Origin: Bacteroidales bacterium
Lineage (GTDB): Bacteria; Bacteroidota; Bacteroidia; Bacteroidales; Bacteroidaceae
Reading direction: 5' to 3'
Assembly (NCBI GenBank): GCA_004555425.1
Contig: SFID01000006.1
Coordinates: 1-47,935 of the forward strand
Length of the DNA: 47,935 nt
Shown here: one piece after another, positions 27,403 through 36,100 of the stretch
How positions within the stretch are numbered: the stretch's first letter is position 1
Layout: the number at the start of each line of letters is the position of its first letter
Notes under the pieces: generated by a model
Database searches by the model: none
What the model saw: only the letters and a program-made list of their open reading frames with translations
Told to the model about the DNA's origin: nothing
Made by a program: the position numbers and the translations under genes

Positions 27403-28182
27403 ATGAAACGAACCACTCTCTATATCCTGTGCCTCCTCTTGGCGATGTGCACTGAAGGCTTCGCGGCCGCCAATCTCCAGCAAGCCGACAGTGCTTACAA
27501 GGCGCGCAACTACTATCAGGCAGTAGCCTTGTATGAGGCTGCACTCAAGCAACAGCCCACCGCCGACACCTATTATAATTATGGCAACGCCCTCTGGCGC
27601 GTCAAGGATACCGCCCAGGCCATCCTTGCCTACCATCGTGCTCTGGCCTTGTCGCCCGAGCACGAAGATGCACGCTTTAATCTGCAATTTTGCCAACAGC
27701 AACTGGCGCAGCCCACGGCGGCAGGCGAAATGTTCTTCATCTCCCTCTTTCGCCGTTGGATGCAGTCACACTCCGCCCTCCATTTTGCAGGTTGGGCCTG
27801 CATCTGTTTCGCCTGCTTCTTTGTGGGACTGGTCCTCTATCGACACACCGAGCGCCGATGGATGGCTTACGCTGGCAAAGCAGTGATGATTGTAGCCCTG
27901 CTGCTGACCATTACGCTGAACATCTTGGCCGTCTGGAACCACTATGCCACAGCGAACGACAGGCGAGCCGTGGTCATGCAGGCCACTCCCTTATATAAGG
28001 CGCCCAACGCCAGCGAATCGCCTGTTCGCACCCTTGCCGCGGGCACCACAGTCACGATTGAGGAAAGCCAACTGGGCGGTTGGTGTCAGGTCTCCTTGCC
28101 CGATGGACGTGCGGGCTGGATTACTGACAAGGCATTGCAAACCATTCGCGTGGGAGTAGCCACGCAGGAGTTGGATCTCTAG
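27403..28182 (+). CDS. batE: BatE, TPR and SH3-domain membrane protein
   Basis: The 259-residue product has a signal peptide, a TPR region (about 28-105: ADSAYKARNYYQAVALYEAA; NYGNALWRVKDTAQAILAYH), two transmembrane helices (about 127-147 and 163-183) and a C-terminal SH3b-like domain (about 195-250: ATPLYKAPNASESPVRTLAA, then the GGWCQVSLPDGRAGWI core). This is the usual BatE layout. It is the last bat gene, 29 bp after batD. Confidence 0.9.
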   Translation: MKRTTLYILCLLLAMCTEGFAAANLQQADSAYKARNYYQAVALYEAALKQQPTADTYYNYGNALWRVKDTAQAILAYHRALALSPEHEDARFNLQFCQQQLAQPTAAGEMFFISLFRRWMQSHSALHFAGWACICFACFFVGLVLYRHTERRWMAYAGKAVMIVALLLTITLNILAVWNHYATANDRRAVVMQATPLYKAPNASESPVRTLAAGTTVTIEESQLGGWCQVSLPDGRAGWITDKALQTIRVGVATQELDL

Positions 28183-28189
28183 TGCTTAT

Positions 28190-28265
28190 TTCCCTTTCTT
28201 TCATTAGTCCCTCCCTTTCACTAGTTCCTTCCTTCCTTAGTCCCTCCCTACCTTAGTCCCTTCGC
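28190..28265. repeat. Pyrimidine-rich imperfect tandem repeat
   Basis: Four to five imperfect copies of TTAGTCCCTCCCT with variants (CTAGTTCCTTCCT) fill the gap between batE and the PAP2 gene and run up to its start codon. The strong purine/pyrimidine strand bias suggests slippage during replication. Confidence 0.7.
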
Positions 28266-28271
28266 TTCACT

Positions 28272-28973
28272 ATGTTCACTGTACTAAGCATTCAGTCCCT
28301 AGACCGCACGCTGACATTGGCGCTCAATGGCAGTGCGTCGCTGTATCTGGACCATTTGGCTTGGTTGTCCACCAAGACCATCACGTGGTTGCCACTCGTG
28401 CTGGTGCTGATTTTCGTTCTGTTGCGCAATAACGATTGGCGGCGCACCCTCTCCATCGTTCTTTTCCTGGCTCTCGCCATTTTATTGGCCGACCAGATGG
28501 CTTCGGGCATTTGCAAACCCCTCTTCGAGCGGTTTCGTCCATCGCAGAATCCCGACTTGATACATTATATAGACGTAGTTCGCGGTTATCGCGGAGGCTC
28601 CTACGGATTCTTTTCCAGCCATGCCGCCAACACGATGGCCGTAGCCACCTTCCTAACCTTGCTCGTACGCAACAGTTCATGGGGTTGCTATCTCTATTCC
28701 TGGGTAGTGCTCAATTGTTGGACACGTGTCTATCTTGGTGTTCACTATGTGGGCGATCTGCTGACTGGTTTGCTGTGGGGCGGAATAGTAGGTTGGCTCA
28801 CATATCTAGTTTGGCAGAAATTTTTCGGGCCCAAGCGTTCCTCGCGTGGCATGCAGGGCGATCCAAATATCCAAACCCTAGGCGGATATGCAGTGATAGA
28901 CGTGAATATCCTCATTAACTCCCTCATCCTCACTTATCTCTTCATCGCCATAGCCGCTTTTATTATTGTCTAA
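28272..28973 (+). CDS. PAP2-family membrane phosphatase
   Basis: The 233-residue product is a multi-helix membrane protein with all three PAP2 motifs. They are K-x6-RP in KPLFERFRP, the SxH motif in FSSHAANTM, and R-x5-H-x3-D in RVYLGVHYVGD. Such enzymes dephosphorylate lipid phosphates such as undecaprenyl diphosphate or lipid A on the periplasmic side. The exact substrate cannot be read from sequence. It lies 89 bp after batE in the same direction, with no terminator seen between. Confidence 0.9.
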   Translation: MFTVLSIQSLDRTLTLALNGSASLYLDHLAWLSTKTITWLPLVLVLIFVLLRNNDWRRTLSIVLFLALAILLADQMASGICKPLFERFRPSQNPDLIHYIDVVRGYRGGSYGFFSSHAANTMAVATFLTLLVRNSSWGCYLYSWVVLNCWTRVYLGVHYVGDLLTGLLWGGIVGWLTYLVWQKFFGPKRSSRGMQGDPNIQTLGGYAVIDVNILINSLILTYLFIAIAAFIIV

Positions 28974-29061
28974 AATACTTCTTTCGGTTCTGCTCGCTGC
29001 CCTTCCATTCGCACTTTCAAGGTAGACAATACAAAAAATACCCGAAAAATATTCAGAATGT

Positions 29062-29092
29062 TTTGCTAGTTCAGATAAAACCCCTATCTTTG
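29062..29092 (+). promoter_or_regulatory. Promoter of tRNA-Thr(CGU)
   Basis: TTTG at 29062-29065 and TATCTTTG at 29085-29092 with a 19-bp spacer form a full Bacteroidetes consensus promoter 33 bp before the tRNA. Confidence 0.85.
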
Positions 29093-29124
29093 CACTCGCA
29101 AAAAGGAAAGAACCCTAGAGCAAC

Positions 29125-29197
29125 GCCGAAATAGCTCAGTTGGTAGAGCAATTCATTCGTAATGAATAGGTCGCCGGTTCGAGTCCGGCTTTCGGCT
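29125..29197 (+). tRNA. tRNA-Thr (anticodon CGU)
   Basis: The 73-nt cloverleaf has acceptor stem GCCGAAA/TTTCGGC, D arm GCTC/GAGC, anticodon stem ATTCA/TGAAT with loop TTCGTAA (anticodon CGT), and T arm GCCGG TTCGAGT CCGGC. CCA is not encoded. The integrase gene begins about 185 bp downstream, so the 3' half of this tRNA is the likely integration target. Confidence 0.95.
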
Positions 29198-29198
29198 C
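29174..29198 (+). other. Probable attachment site (attL) at the tRNA 3' end
   Basis: Tyrosine recombinases of integrative elements often use the tRNA T-arm and acceptor 3' half, and the recombinase lies directly behind this tRNA. I found no second copy of this sequence elsewhere in the window (the T-arm of the other tRNA-Thr is only similar), so the other end of the element should lie beyond position 47935. This is inference. Confidence 0.4.
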
Positions 29199-29237
29199 AC
29201 AGATTGAGGCAATTCTTGCTCAAAATCAAGTCAAATG

Positions 29238-29272
29238 TAGGACACTGACGGTATTATATCGCCAGTGTCCTA
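29238..29272 (+). terminator. Hairpin terminator after tRNA-Thr(CGU)
   Basis: TAGGACACTG and CAGTGTCCTA form a 10-bp stem with a 15-nt interior (inner CG/CG pairs may add to it). It is followed within 4 nt by TTTTT. It probably ends the tRNA transcript before the integrase. Confidence 0.7.
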
Positions 29273-29381
29273 TGCGTTTTTCCCCGAGCATCTGCGAGGG
29301 GTCAGACAAAACTCAGACAGTGTACAACAGACATTTTTCAAAATCCCATTGAAAAAGAGGAGGACGAAAAATGTTAAAAAA

Positions 29382-31103
29382 ATGTGTGCTTACGCTATCC
29401 GCCAAAATCGGCAAAAAGACATTCTTCCCTACACGTTGCCCCAACTTCATACGGGTAAAACTTGGTATGTGGATTTCTTCTGTTTAGACCCTGTTGATAA
29501 TGTGATGAAGAGGAAAAAGTATCACCTCGACAGATTGAAGACGGTTACTGAAAAGAAATCCCGTGCATCAGAACTTATTGCTACTCTTACTTTACGTTTG
29601 CGCTCTGGCTGGAATGTTTGGGTCAAGACTGAAACTTCACGCGAACATACACCTTTCGCCGAGTGCGTTGAATTGTATCAAGCCTATTGTATGCGCTCAG
29701 CAGAGAAAGGCATGATGAAAAAGAAGAGTGCGTATGGTTATCTTACTTATCTTGGTATGTTCACGGATTGGATAGAAAAGAATGGTCTGTCTGTGAAGTT
29801 CTGCTATCAGATAGACCAATATCTCCTTTCCGACTTCTTGGAGCACATCCTTATTGACAGGGAAAGTTCGGCTCGTACCCGTAACAATTACCTTGGTTGG
29901 CTGTCTTCTTTCTGTAGTTGGATGGTGGGTAAGGGCTATCTGAAAGAAAACCCCACGAACAAAATACCCAAGTTGAAGGAAGAGCCCAAACTACGCAACG
30001 CACTGAGTTTGCAAGAAATTAACCAACTGCACACTTACCTTGAAAAAAACAATAAACACTTTTTACTGGCCTGCTTGATGGAGTACTATACATTCATCCG
30101 TCCGATAGAGTTAGCACAAATCAAATTGGAGCACATCCATCTATCAGAACAGAAGGTGTTTGTGCCAGGAACAATAAGCAAAAATAAGAAAGACGGGATG
30201 GTCGGCTTAAACGATACCATCATCAAATTGATGGTAGAGTTACACATCTTCGACCACCCTAATAACTGCTATCTGTTTGGTAAAGACTTCAAGCCCAGTG
30301 AGAAGCAGGCGCAGGGACGTATCTTCCGCGACTACTTTATGAAAGTTCGCGAAGCCCTACGTTGGGATATGAGCAAGCAGTTCTATTCCTTGAAGGACAG
30401 CGGCATTCGTGACCTTGCCAATGCCGAAGGTATTGTGGTCGCTCGTGACCAGGCGCGTCACAGCGACATCAGCACCACGAACAAGTACCTCAAAGGCGAC
30501 AGCATGACGGTACATGAACAAACCAAGCACTTCAAGGGTGCTTTCCGTGCGCCTGGAGAAGTCTTTGCCGCCCCAAAAACAGATTGCGCCCCTGCGCATA
30601 CGGCAAAGGCTGAACCCAGCACGGAATGTCCGGGCGGCTCTGCGCAGTCGGAGCCAGTCCCGTCCGCACCCGAAAAAGAAGTGCTTCTTCCGCTGACATC
30701 GGGAGAAAAAGAGGGTACAAAGCAGACAGATGAAAAACGCCACGGTGCAACTGAGGAAGCCACCTGCGGTAAGCGTGAGGCAAGTGCCGCCCAAAAATCA
30801 TGCGCCCATGCGCATACGGCACGCAGGACCTCACCGTCCGCAGGTTGTCAAGGCGGCACTGCGCAGTCAGAGCCAGCCACTGAGGCGACCGATGGCAGCA
30901 CCGTACCACAGAAAGAAAAGGCTGCTCCTACCCCCTCTTCTCCCGTAAACACTCCCGAAACCATTGTTGAGGACACCGCTGTGCAGGAAGCCCCTGCAAA
31001 TACAGCCCGCGACTTTGACACCCTTATAGCAGGCAAAGTCGCGGGAAAGAAAAAGCGGCAGCGTATCAAGTCCACGATGATTTACTCCACCTCGAAGAAG
31101 TAG
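29382..31103 (+). CDS. Tyrosine recombinase/integrase with long low-complexity C-terminus
   Basis: The 573-residue product has an N-terminal arm-type region, a SAM-like core-binding domain (about 88-190) and a catalytic domain (about 205-385). Candidate catalytic residues are Arg240 in TFIRPIEL, Lys338 in YSLKDSGI (in place of the usual HxxR Arg), His360 in ARHSD and nucleophile Tyr369 in TTNKYLKG. The LKDSGI variant is common among Bacteroidetes element integrases. The last 190 or so residues are rich in Ala, Pro, Thr and Glu, with two copies of a Cys-containing module, and end in a basic segment. I chose the ATG at 29382 because an upstream in-frame start at 29265 would begin inside the terminator. 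The 3' end overlaps the convergent phage gene by 22 bp. Confidence 0.88.
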   Translation: MCAYAIRQNRQKDILPYTLPQLHTGKTWYVDFFCLDPVDNVMKRKKYHLDRLKTVTEKKSRASELIATLTLRLRSGWNVWVKTETSREHTPFAECVELYQAYCMRSAEKGMMKKKSAYGYLTYLGMFTDWIEKNGLSVKFCYQIDQYLLSDFLEHILIDRESSARTRNNYLGWLSSFCSWMVGKGYLKENPTNKIPKLKEEPKLRNALSLQEINQLHTYLEKNNKHFLLACLMEYYTFIRPIELAQIKLEHIHLSEQKVFVPGTISKNKKDGMVGLNDTIIKLMVELHIFDHPNNCYLFGKDFKPSEKQAQGRIFRDYFMKVREALRWDMSKQFYSLKDSGIRDLANAEGIVVARDQARHSDISTTNKYLKGDSMTVHEQTKHFKGAFRAPGEVFAAPKTDCAPAHTAKAEPSTECPGGSAQSEPVPSAPEKEVLLPLTSGEKEGTKQTDEKRHGATEEATCGKREASAAQKSCAHAHTARRTSPSAGCQGGTAQSEPATEATDGSTVPQKEKAAPTPSSPVNTPETIVEDTAVQEAPANTARDFDTLIAGKVAGKKKRQRIKSTMIYSTSKK

Positions 31104-33136
31104 CCTTTTTTGAGCGGCTGCACCCCTTGGTCGTCCAAGGTAATCTCAATCTTTTGGCAAAGGAACTTCCTGCCATTGATAAGATAGACCCTGTTGGGGT
31201 CGGTCGCGCGGTCGGTAAATGAAATCTGCCGCACCACGCGCGTATCAATGTTGAGATTTCCTGCCGTGAGGCAACGGTTAACGGGCGAGCCCGGGTAATG
31301 CAGCAGGAACTGCATGCAGCCCGGCACGTGGACGATGCTGTCGTCCACACGTGAGCGGTAATAAGGCACGCCCACGGGATAAGGCAGGTTCACGGTATAG
31401 AACAGGTCGGGCTCATTGACCTTGTTCGGCTGGAAAGACTGCGTGAAGACACTTCCGCAGTTCACCGCCACCTCCATCACGTCCTGCTTCTCCGCCTCGT
31501 CCTGCGTGGTGTCCTCCTCGCTTTCGATGTACGTTTGCAGGTTGAAGAGCGTCTTGGAACTCGCCTGCAAAGTGTCGGCGGTGATGAGGTAAGGCACGTG
31601 GAAATCATCGTATGGCCTATCGTCAACATTGGCAAGTTTGTCATACGTGTAATAACCCGGCACACCCTGCACGATGTACTCCATGTATTTTGTTTTCAGC
31701 ACTGCCTTGTCCTCCGCCATCGAGGCGGGGACGATACGCAGTTGCGTGTCCACCTTGAAGTCCTCGTCACGGAACAGCGGCCCGAGGTGGTCCACTTCGG
31801 GAAAAGAGAAGCGTTCCGTGTCCGCGTTGTAGAAGATGCCGAAGCGGTCGCCCGAAGTAGTGGCGTAGAAGAGGATGTTGCTCTTGGCACGTTCCTCTTC
31901 GCTTACCGATTGGAAGGCCGCGACAAGGTCAGCGTCCGCCACGCGGCGCACGTCCATTTTCTCGTAGGCCTCCTCCCCGATGGCCAGTTGCCTGTCCACG
32001 ATGTCAGTAAAGGCGTAGCCCACATTCCCCGAAGTTGTTTCTTTCTGCTCCCCGTCCGTGTCAATATCCGTGGAACGCTCGTCAGTGGCCGAGTGGATTT
32101 CCACGGTAGAGCCACTTGTATAGAGCGTGGTGCGGCTGACTACCCGCGCCCTTTTCCCCTCCACTAAAACGATTACGCCGAACAAGTTTCGCAGTTCGGT
32201 GAAGAACTCCTTGACCGTCCAGTGCGGCACGCAACCCGCGAAGTGGAGCGTGCCGCGCGCATTGGCTACGAATACTTGCCCCATCCAGCCCTGGTGCAGG
32301 GCGTTGTCCGCCGGGGCGAGGGAGTAGCCCAAAGCCCCGAGGACACGTTCCACGATGATGCAGAGATACGGCTGCGGCGCAAGCACCAAGTTTTCGCGCA
32401 GGTGCAGGCGCGGCGGGTCGGCCGTATAAGGCATGGAGTTGGGCGGGTATTCGATAAGGTCCGGATAAAAGTCCGACTCGTTCCCTTTGAGGATGAAGCG
32501 GTACGTCCGCGCATCATCCCTCCAAATTCTGTCACCGCTGGAATAGTCCCCCCAAAAGGCATATTGATGCTGGTTCGCCCAGGCCGCATCCGTGTCAGAC
32601 CAAATAGGAAAGCAGACGCAGTCGGTTTCCTCTACCGAGCCATGGAGCAACCTGTCCGTTTGCTCAATGGTAAACGGGGCGGACATCAGCATACGCATCG
32701 TACCCACGTCCGTCTGTTCCTCGTTTGGGTGGTATTTGTCCCACAGGTTGCCGTAAGCGCGTCCCAAGTCGAAGTCGTCGATATACTTTTCGCCGTCCTC
32801 TCCCAGCGTGTCGAAGTTAAGGGCAGAGTTGCCCGCGAGCAACTGCACCTTCACTTCGTCCTGCGTAACATTGGTCACGATGGCTGTGCCTTCCAAGGTC
32901 AGCAACTCCGTGACCAGGCGAAAAGGGAATTTCTTGCCTGCAAGGAATTTCAGCGACACGGAGCGGTACTGCAACGCGCCAAAGATTTGCAGGTTTTCCA
33001 TGCAGCCCGACAAGGGCAGCACCACGTCCAGCGTATAGTCGCCCGCCGAAGTGAAAAACGGATTTTCTCGCGTGAGTTTGATGCTTGTGCCGCTTTTGAT
33101 GATAGCGGGCATATCATTGATGTAAAGGGCTATCAT
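31082..33136 (-). CDS. Phage tail-tip/hub-like protein (conserved Bacteroidales prophage protein)
   Basis: The 684-residue product follows the tape-measure gene with a 4-bp overlap of stop and start codons. That is the position of distal tail or hub proteins in tailed phages. The N-terminus (MIALYINDMPAIIKSGTSIK, then LTRENPFFT and DYTLDVVLPL) resembles a conserved Bacteroidales prophage protein as I recall it. I see no enzymatic motif. The function is inferred from position. It is the last gene of the minus-strand block and converges on the integrase, with no terminator between them. Confidence 0.6.
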   Translation of the reverse strand: MIALYINDMPAIIKSGTSIKLTRENPFFTSAGDYTLDVVLPLSGCMENLQIFGALQYRSVSLKFLAGKKFPFRLVTELLTLEGTAIVTNVTQDEVKVQLLAGNSALNFDTLGEDGEKYIDDFDLGRAYGNLWDKYHPNEEQTDVGTMRMLMSAPFTIEQTDRLLHGSVEETDCVCFPIWSDTDAAWANQHQYAFWGDYSSGDRIWRDDARTYRFILKGNESDFYPDLIEYPPNSMPYTADPPRLHLRENLVLAPQPYLCIIVERVLGALGYSLAPADNALHQGWMGQVFVANARGTLHFAGCVPHWTVKEFFTELRNLFGVIVLVEGKRARVVSRTTLYTSGSTVEIHSATDERSTDIDTDGEQKETTSGNVGYAFTDIVDRQLAIGEEAYEKMDVRRVADADLVAAFQSVSEEERAKSNILFYATTSGDRFGIFYNADTERFSFPEVDHLGPLFRDEDFKVDTQLRIVPASMAEDKAVLKTKYMEYIVQGVPGYYTYDKLANVDDRPYDDFHVPYLITADTLQASSKTLFNLQTYIESEEDTTQDEAEKQDVMEVAVNCGSVFTQSFQPNKVNEPDLFYTVNLPYPVGVPYYRSRVDDSIVHVPGCMQFLLHYPGSPVNRCLTAGNLNIDTRVVRQISFTDRATDPNRVYLINGRKFLCQKIEITLDDQGVQPLKKGYFFEVE

Positions 33137-36100
33137 TTCCTGTTCTTCATTTTGTTGTACCTATTCCATTGCCGCTCGAAGCCGTCCTCGCCCGTGATGG
33201 AAACGGAGGCGCGGATGCCAGCCTCCAAGTTTTCATTGAGGCGGGCGATGGCATCGGCCGTCCTGCCCGAGGCAGTGTCAACGACCTGCAAGGCAGGGGC
33301 AGCAGCCGTAGCAGTCGCAGCGTTTGCCGTAGCCTGCGGCGCGGCGATCGCGCGGCTGACATCGGCGGCAGAGAGCGAGGCAATGGTATTGTTGCGTTGG
33401 GCGTGGTCAATGAGCCGCAGGAAGGGCAGCACATTGGGGTTCTGCACCGCACGGTGCGAAGCCACGAACTCGCCTTGGTGCACGATGCCCGCACGGCGGC
33501 GGTAGTCCGAGCCGCCCGTGAAGCCGCCCTCATAGTAGCCGCTGCTCTCTGCGGCGTGCTGCTTTTTGATGGCTGCGATTTGGATGCCGCCAGCGGCCAC
33601 GGCCATGGCGGCGGCAATCGGGCCCAATATCCAAGAAACCTTAGAAGCGGAAGCGTAGGCGTTGATAGCCGCCATGGCGGTGCTTGCCACCGCCTGCGCT
33701 ATCTCCAAAGCCATCTGTTTCTTGCGATATTTGTTCTTCACGGCGGCAAGTTCCTTCTGTTTCTGCTCTTCGAGTTTCTTGCCCTTGCGGGAGTTCTCTC
33801 CCACTTTCTTTATCTCGTTGTCATAACGGCGGGTGATGGCGTTCTCTTCCTCTTGCTGCTGGGCAGAGAAGAGTTGCGCCACGGAGGACAGCGCCGTGCT
33901 GACAAAAGCCAGTGCCGACACGGCCACGGCAGCGTAGTCCTCCCACGTCTGTTCGCCGTCTTTGAGTTTGGCCTGCAAACTCTCCAACTTCTTGAAGATG
34001 TCGGTAAAATCCGAGGCTATGCCTGTGGCATTGCCCAGCGGATTTTCAATCTTCTTGCCCTCCTCCTTGTCCTTCCTGTCTTTCTCGTCCTTGCGGAGTT
34101 TCTTGTACTTATCTTGGATTTGGGTAATGTATTCTTGCTTCTTTTCCTCGGCTATCACCCCTGCGGCCACCAGTTCATCGAGCAGGCGCAGTTCGTCCTG
34201 CTCGCGCTCGTCCAAGGATTTTTGGAAATACTCGTTTTCCAAAGCCTTGGCTTTTTGCAGAAAATCCTTGCGGCGGGCCAACTGCTGGCGCAGGTCTTCT
34301 GCATCAGCCTGTGTGGTGAACTCCTGCGCCTTTTCGGGGTCGCCGAACTGCGTATAGTAGTCGGCGCGCTTGCGCAGGTGAGCCAGTTTGATTTCATCCA
34401 GGCGTTGCTGGTACTGCTCTTCTGAGAGCGTACCTTGCAGGTATTCGCGCTGGGCGGCAGCGTTGGCCTCGGCCTCCTGCCGCGCGATGTCCTGCATACT
34501 CCATTGCGCCTGTTGGTCGCGCACGCGCTGCACCATATCCAGCCGCTTCTCTTCAAGTTCGTTCCACTCTTTGCTGCCCTGCTGGTAGAGGTCGCGCTGC
34601 TTGATGACCATGTCCTGCTCGATGGCGAGTAGTTTCTCCTCGTACTCGCGGCGGGAAATCAGTCCCTGCTGGTATTGTAGGGTTTGGTAGAGCTTACGGG
34701 CAAGGGCTTCCTTTTCGAGGTTGTCGCGGGCTTCCTTGACCGGGTCGGTCTTTTTGCCCTTGCCCGGCAGTGTCGGGGTCGTGCCCTTGGGGTTGTTGAG
34801 GTCGGTTTCGTTGCCGCCCGAGGCCATGAGGTTGTCCAGCATCGTGTCCACACCCTGCTGCTTGGCGTAGTCCATCAGCGTATCAATGGCATCCTGCGCG
34901 CTCTTCTGTTCGTTTGCCCAAAACTCCTGTCGGCGAAGGCTGTGGAAGAGTCTGTTGTTGGCTTCCGTGTAAAGCGGGTTCTTCTCCACATCATATTTGC
35001 GCAGACCGCCTTTCCACGTGTAGCCCCATTCCTGTTCAATGCGGCTTTGGTATTCCGGTTTCTTCAAGCGTTCCTCGCCGATGCGCACCCCATTGTCCCA
35101 AGCCTGCTTGGCCAGGTCGGCATCGGCTTTCTTGCTCATGGCCTCTTTGAGTTTCTCATAGAGAGCCTCGGCAAGAGCCTTCTTTTTGAGTTGCACCAAA
35201 TAGTCCTTGATAGCCTCAGTGTTGCGCTCAGTCAGCGTGCCCTCGTTGCTGAGCGAAGCGTGGTAATCGGGGACGGACTTCTGCAACTCCGCAATAGCCC
35301 ACCTGCGCTCCTTGATGGAGCGCGTGTTGTCGTGGATGATTTGCTGCAACTTTTCGATGCGTTTGGCCTCTTCGGTGTATTTCTCGTTGGCCGCTTTGTC
35401 CGCTTCGCTGCAATCTTGCAGGGCTTTCTCTCGTCCTTTGAGAGCCTTGGTGTTTTCCTCCACGGCCTCGGTATCGTCGCCCAGCAGCCCTGTAAATTGC
35501 AGTACCAGCCCGATAACGGTACTGAGTGCCACGGCAATGAGGCCGATGGGGTTCTTGGCCATGGCAGCGGTGAGCAACACAAACTGGATGCGTGCGGCCA
35601 CGATGCCCTTGGTAAAGAGCGTGACGGCCACGGTGAAAAGTCCCTGTGCCAGAGCGCAAGCCTGCACGGCGACTTTGTAGAGCGTGGTCGTCTTGATGGC
35701 CAGCCACAAGTTCGCCACCTTGGCTTTAAGGTGGAGGTTGTGCAATGCCTCCCATGCCACGGAAACTTTGAGCGTGGCGTTATACACCACGATGGCCGCT
35801 GTAATGGCGATGATGGACTTGTAGTGCTTCTGCACCCAAGTAATCAGTGCCGAAAGCGTTTTGAGGAACAAGGTGGTGAAGTTCACCATCTTGGAGGCCA
35901 CGGGCATCAGCTTCTCCCCAAGTTCGGCGCGCATGTCCTGCAAGGCCTTCTTGGCTTTGTCAAGTCCAGCCTGCACGGTCGTGTTCTGAACGGCGAACTC
36001 GTTATTGATGCTGACGGCTTCGCTGTAAGCCTCGGTGGCGAGTCGCTGCATCTTCTCCACGTTTCCGAGTTTGTCGGCCACGGAGGAGAGCACCGAGGTG

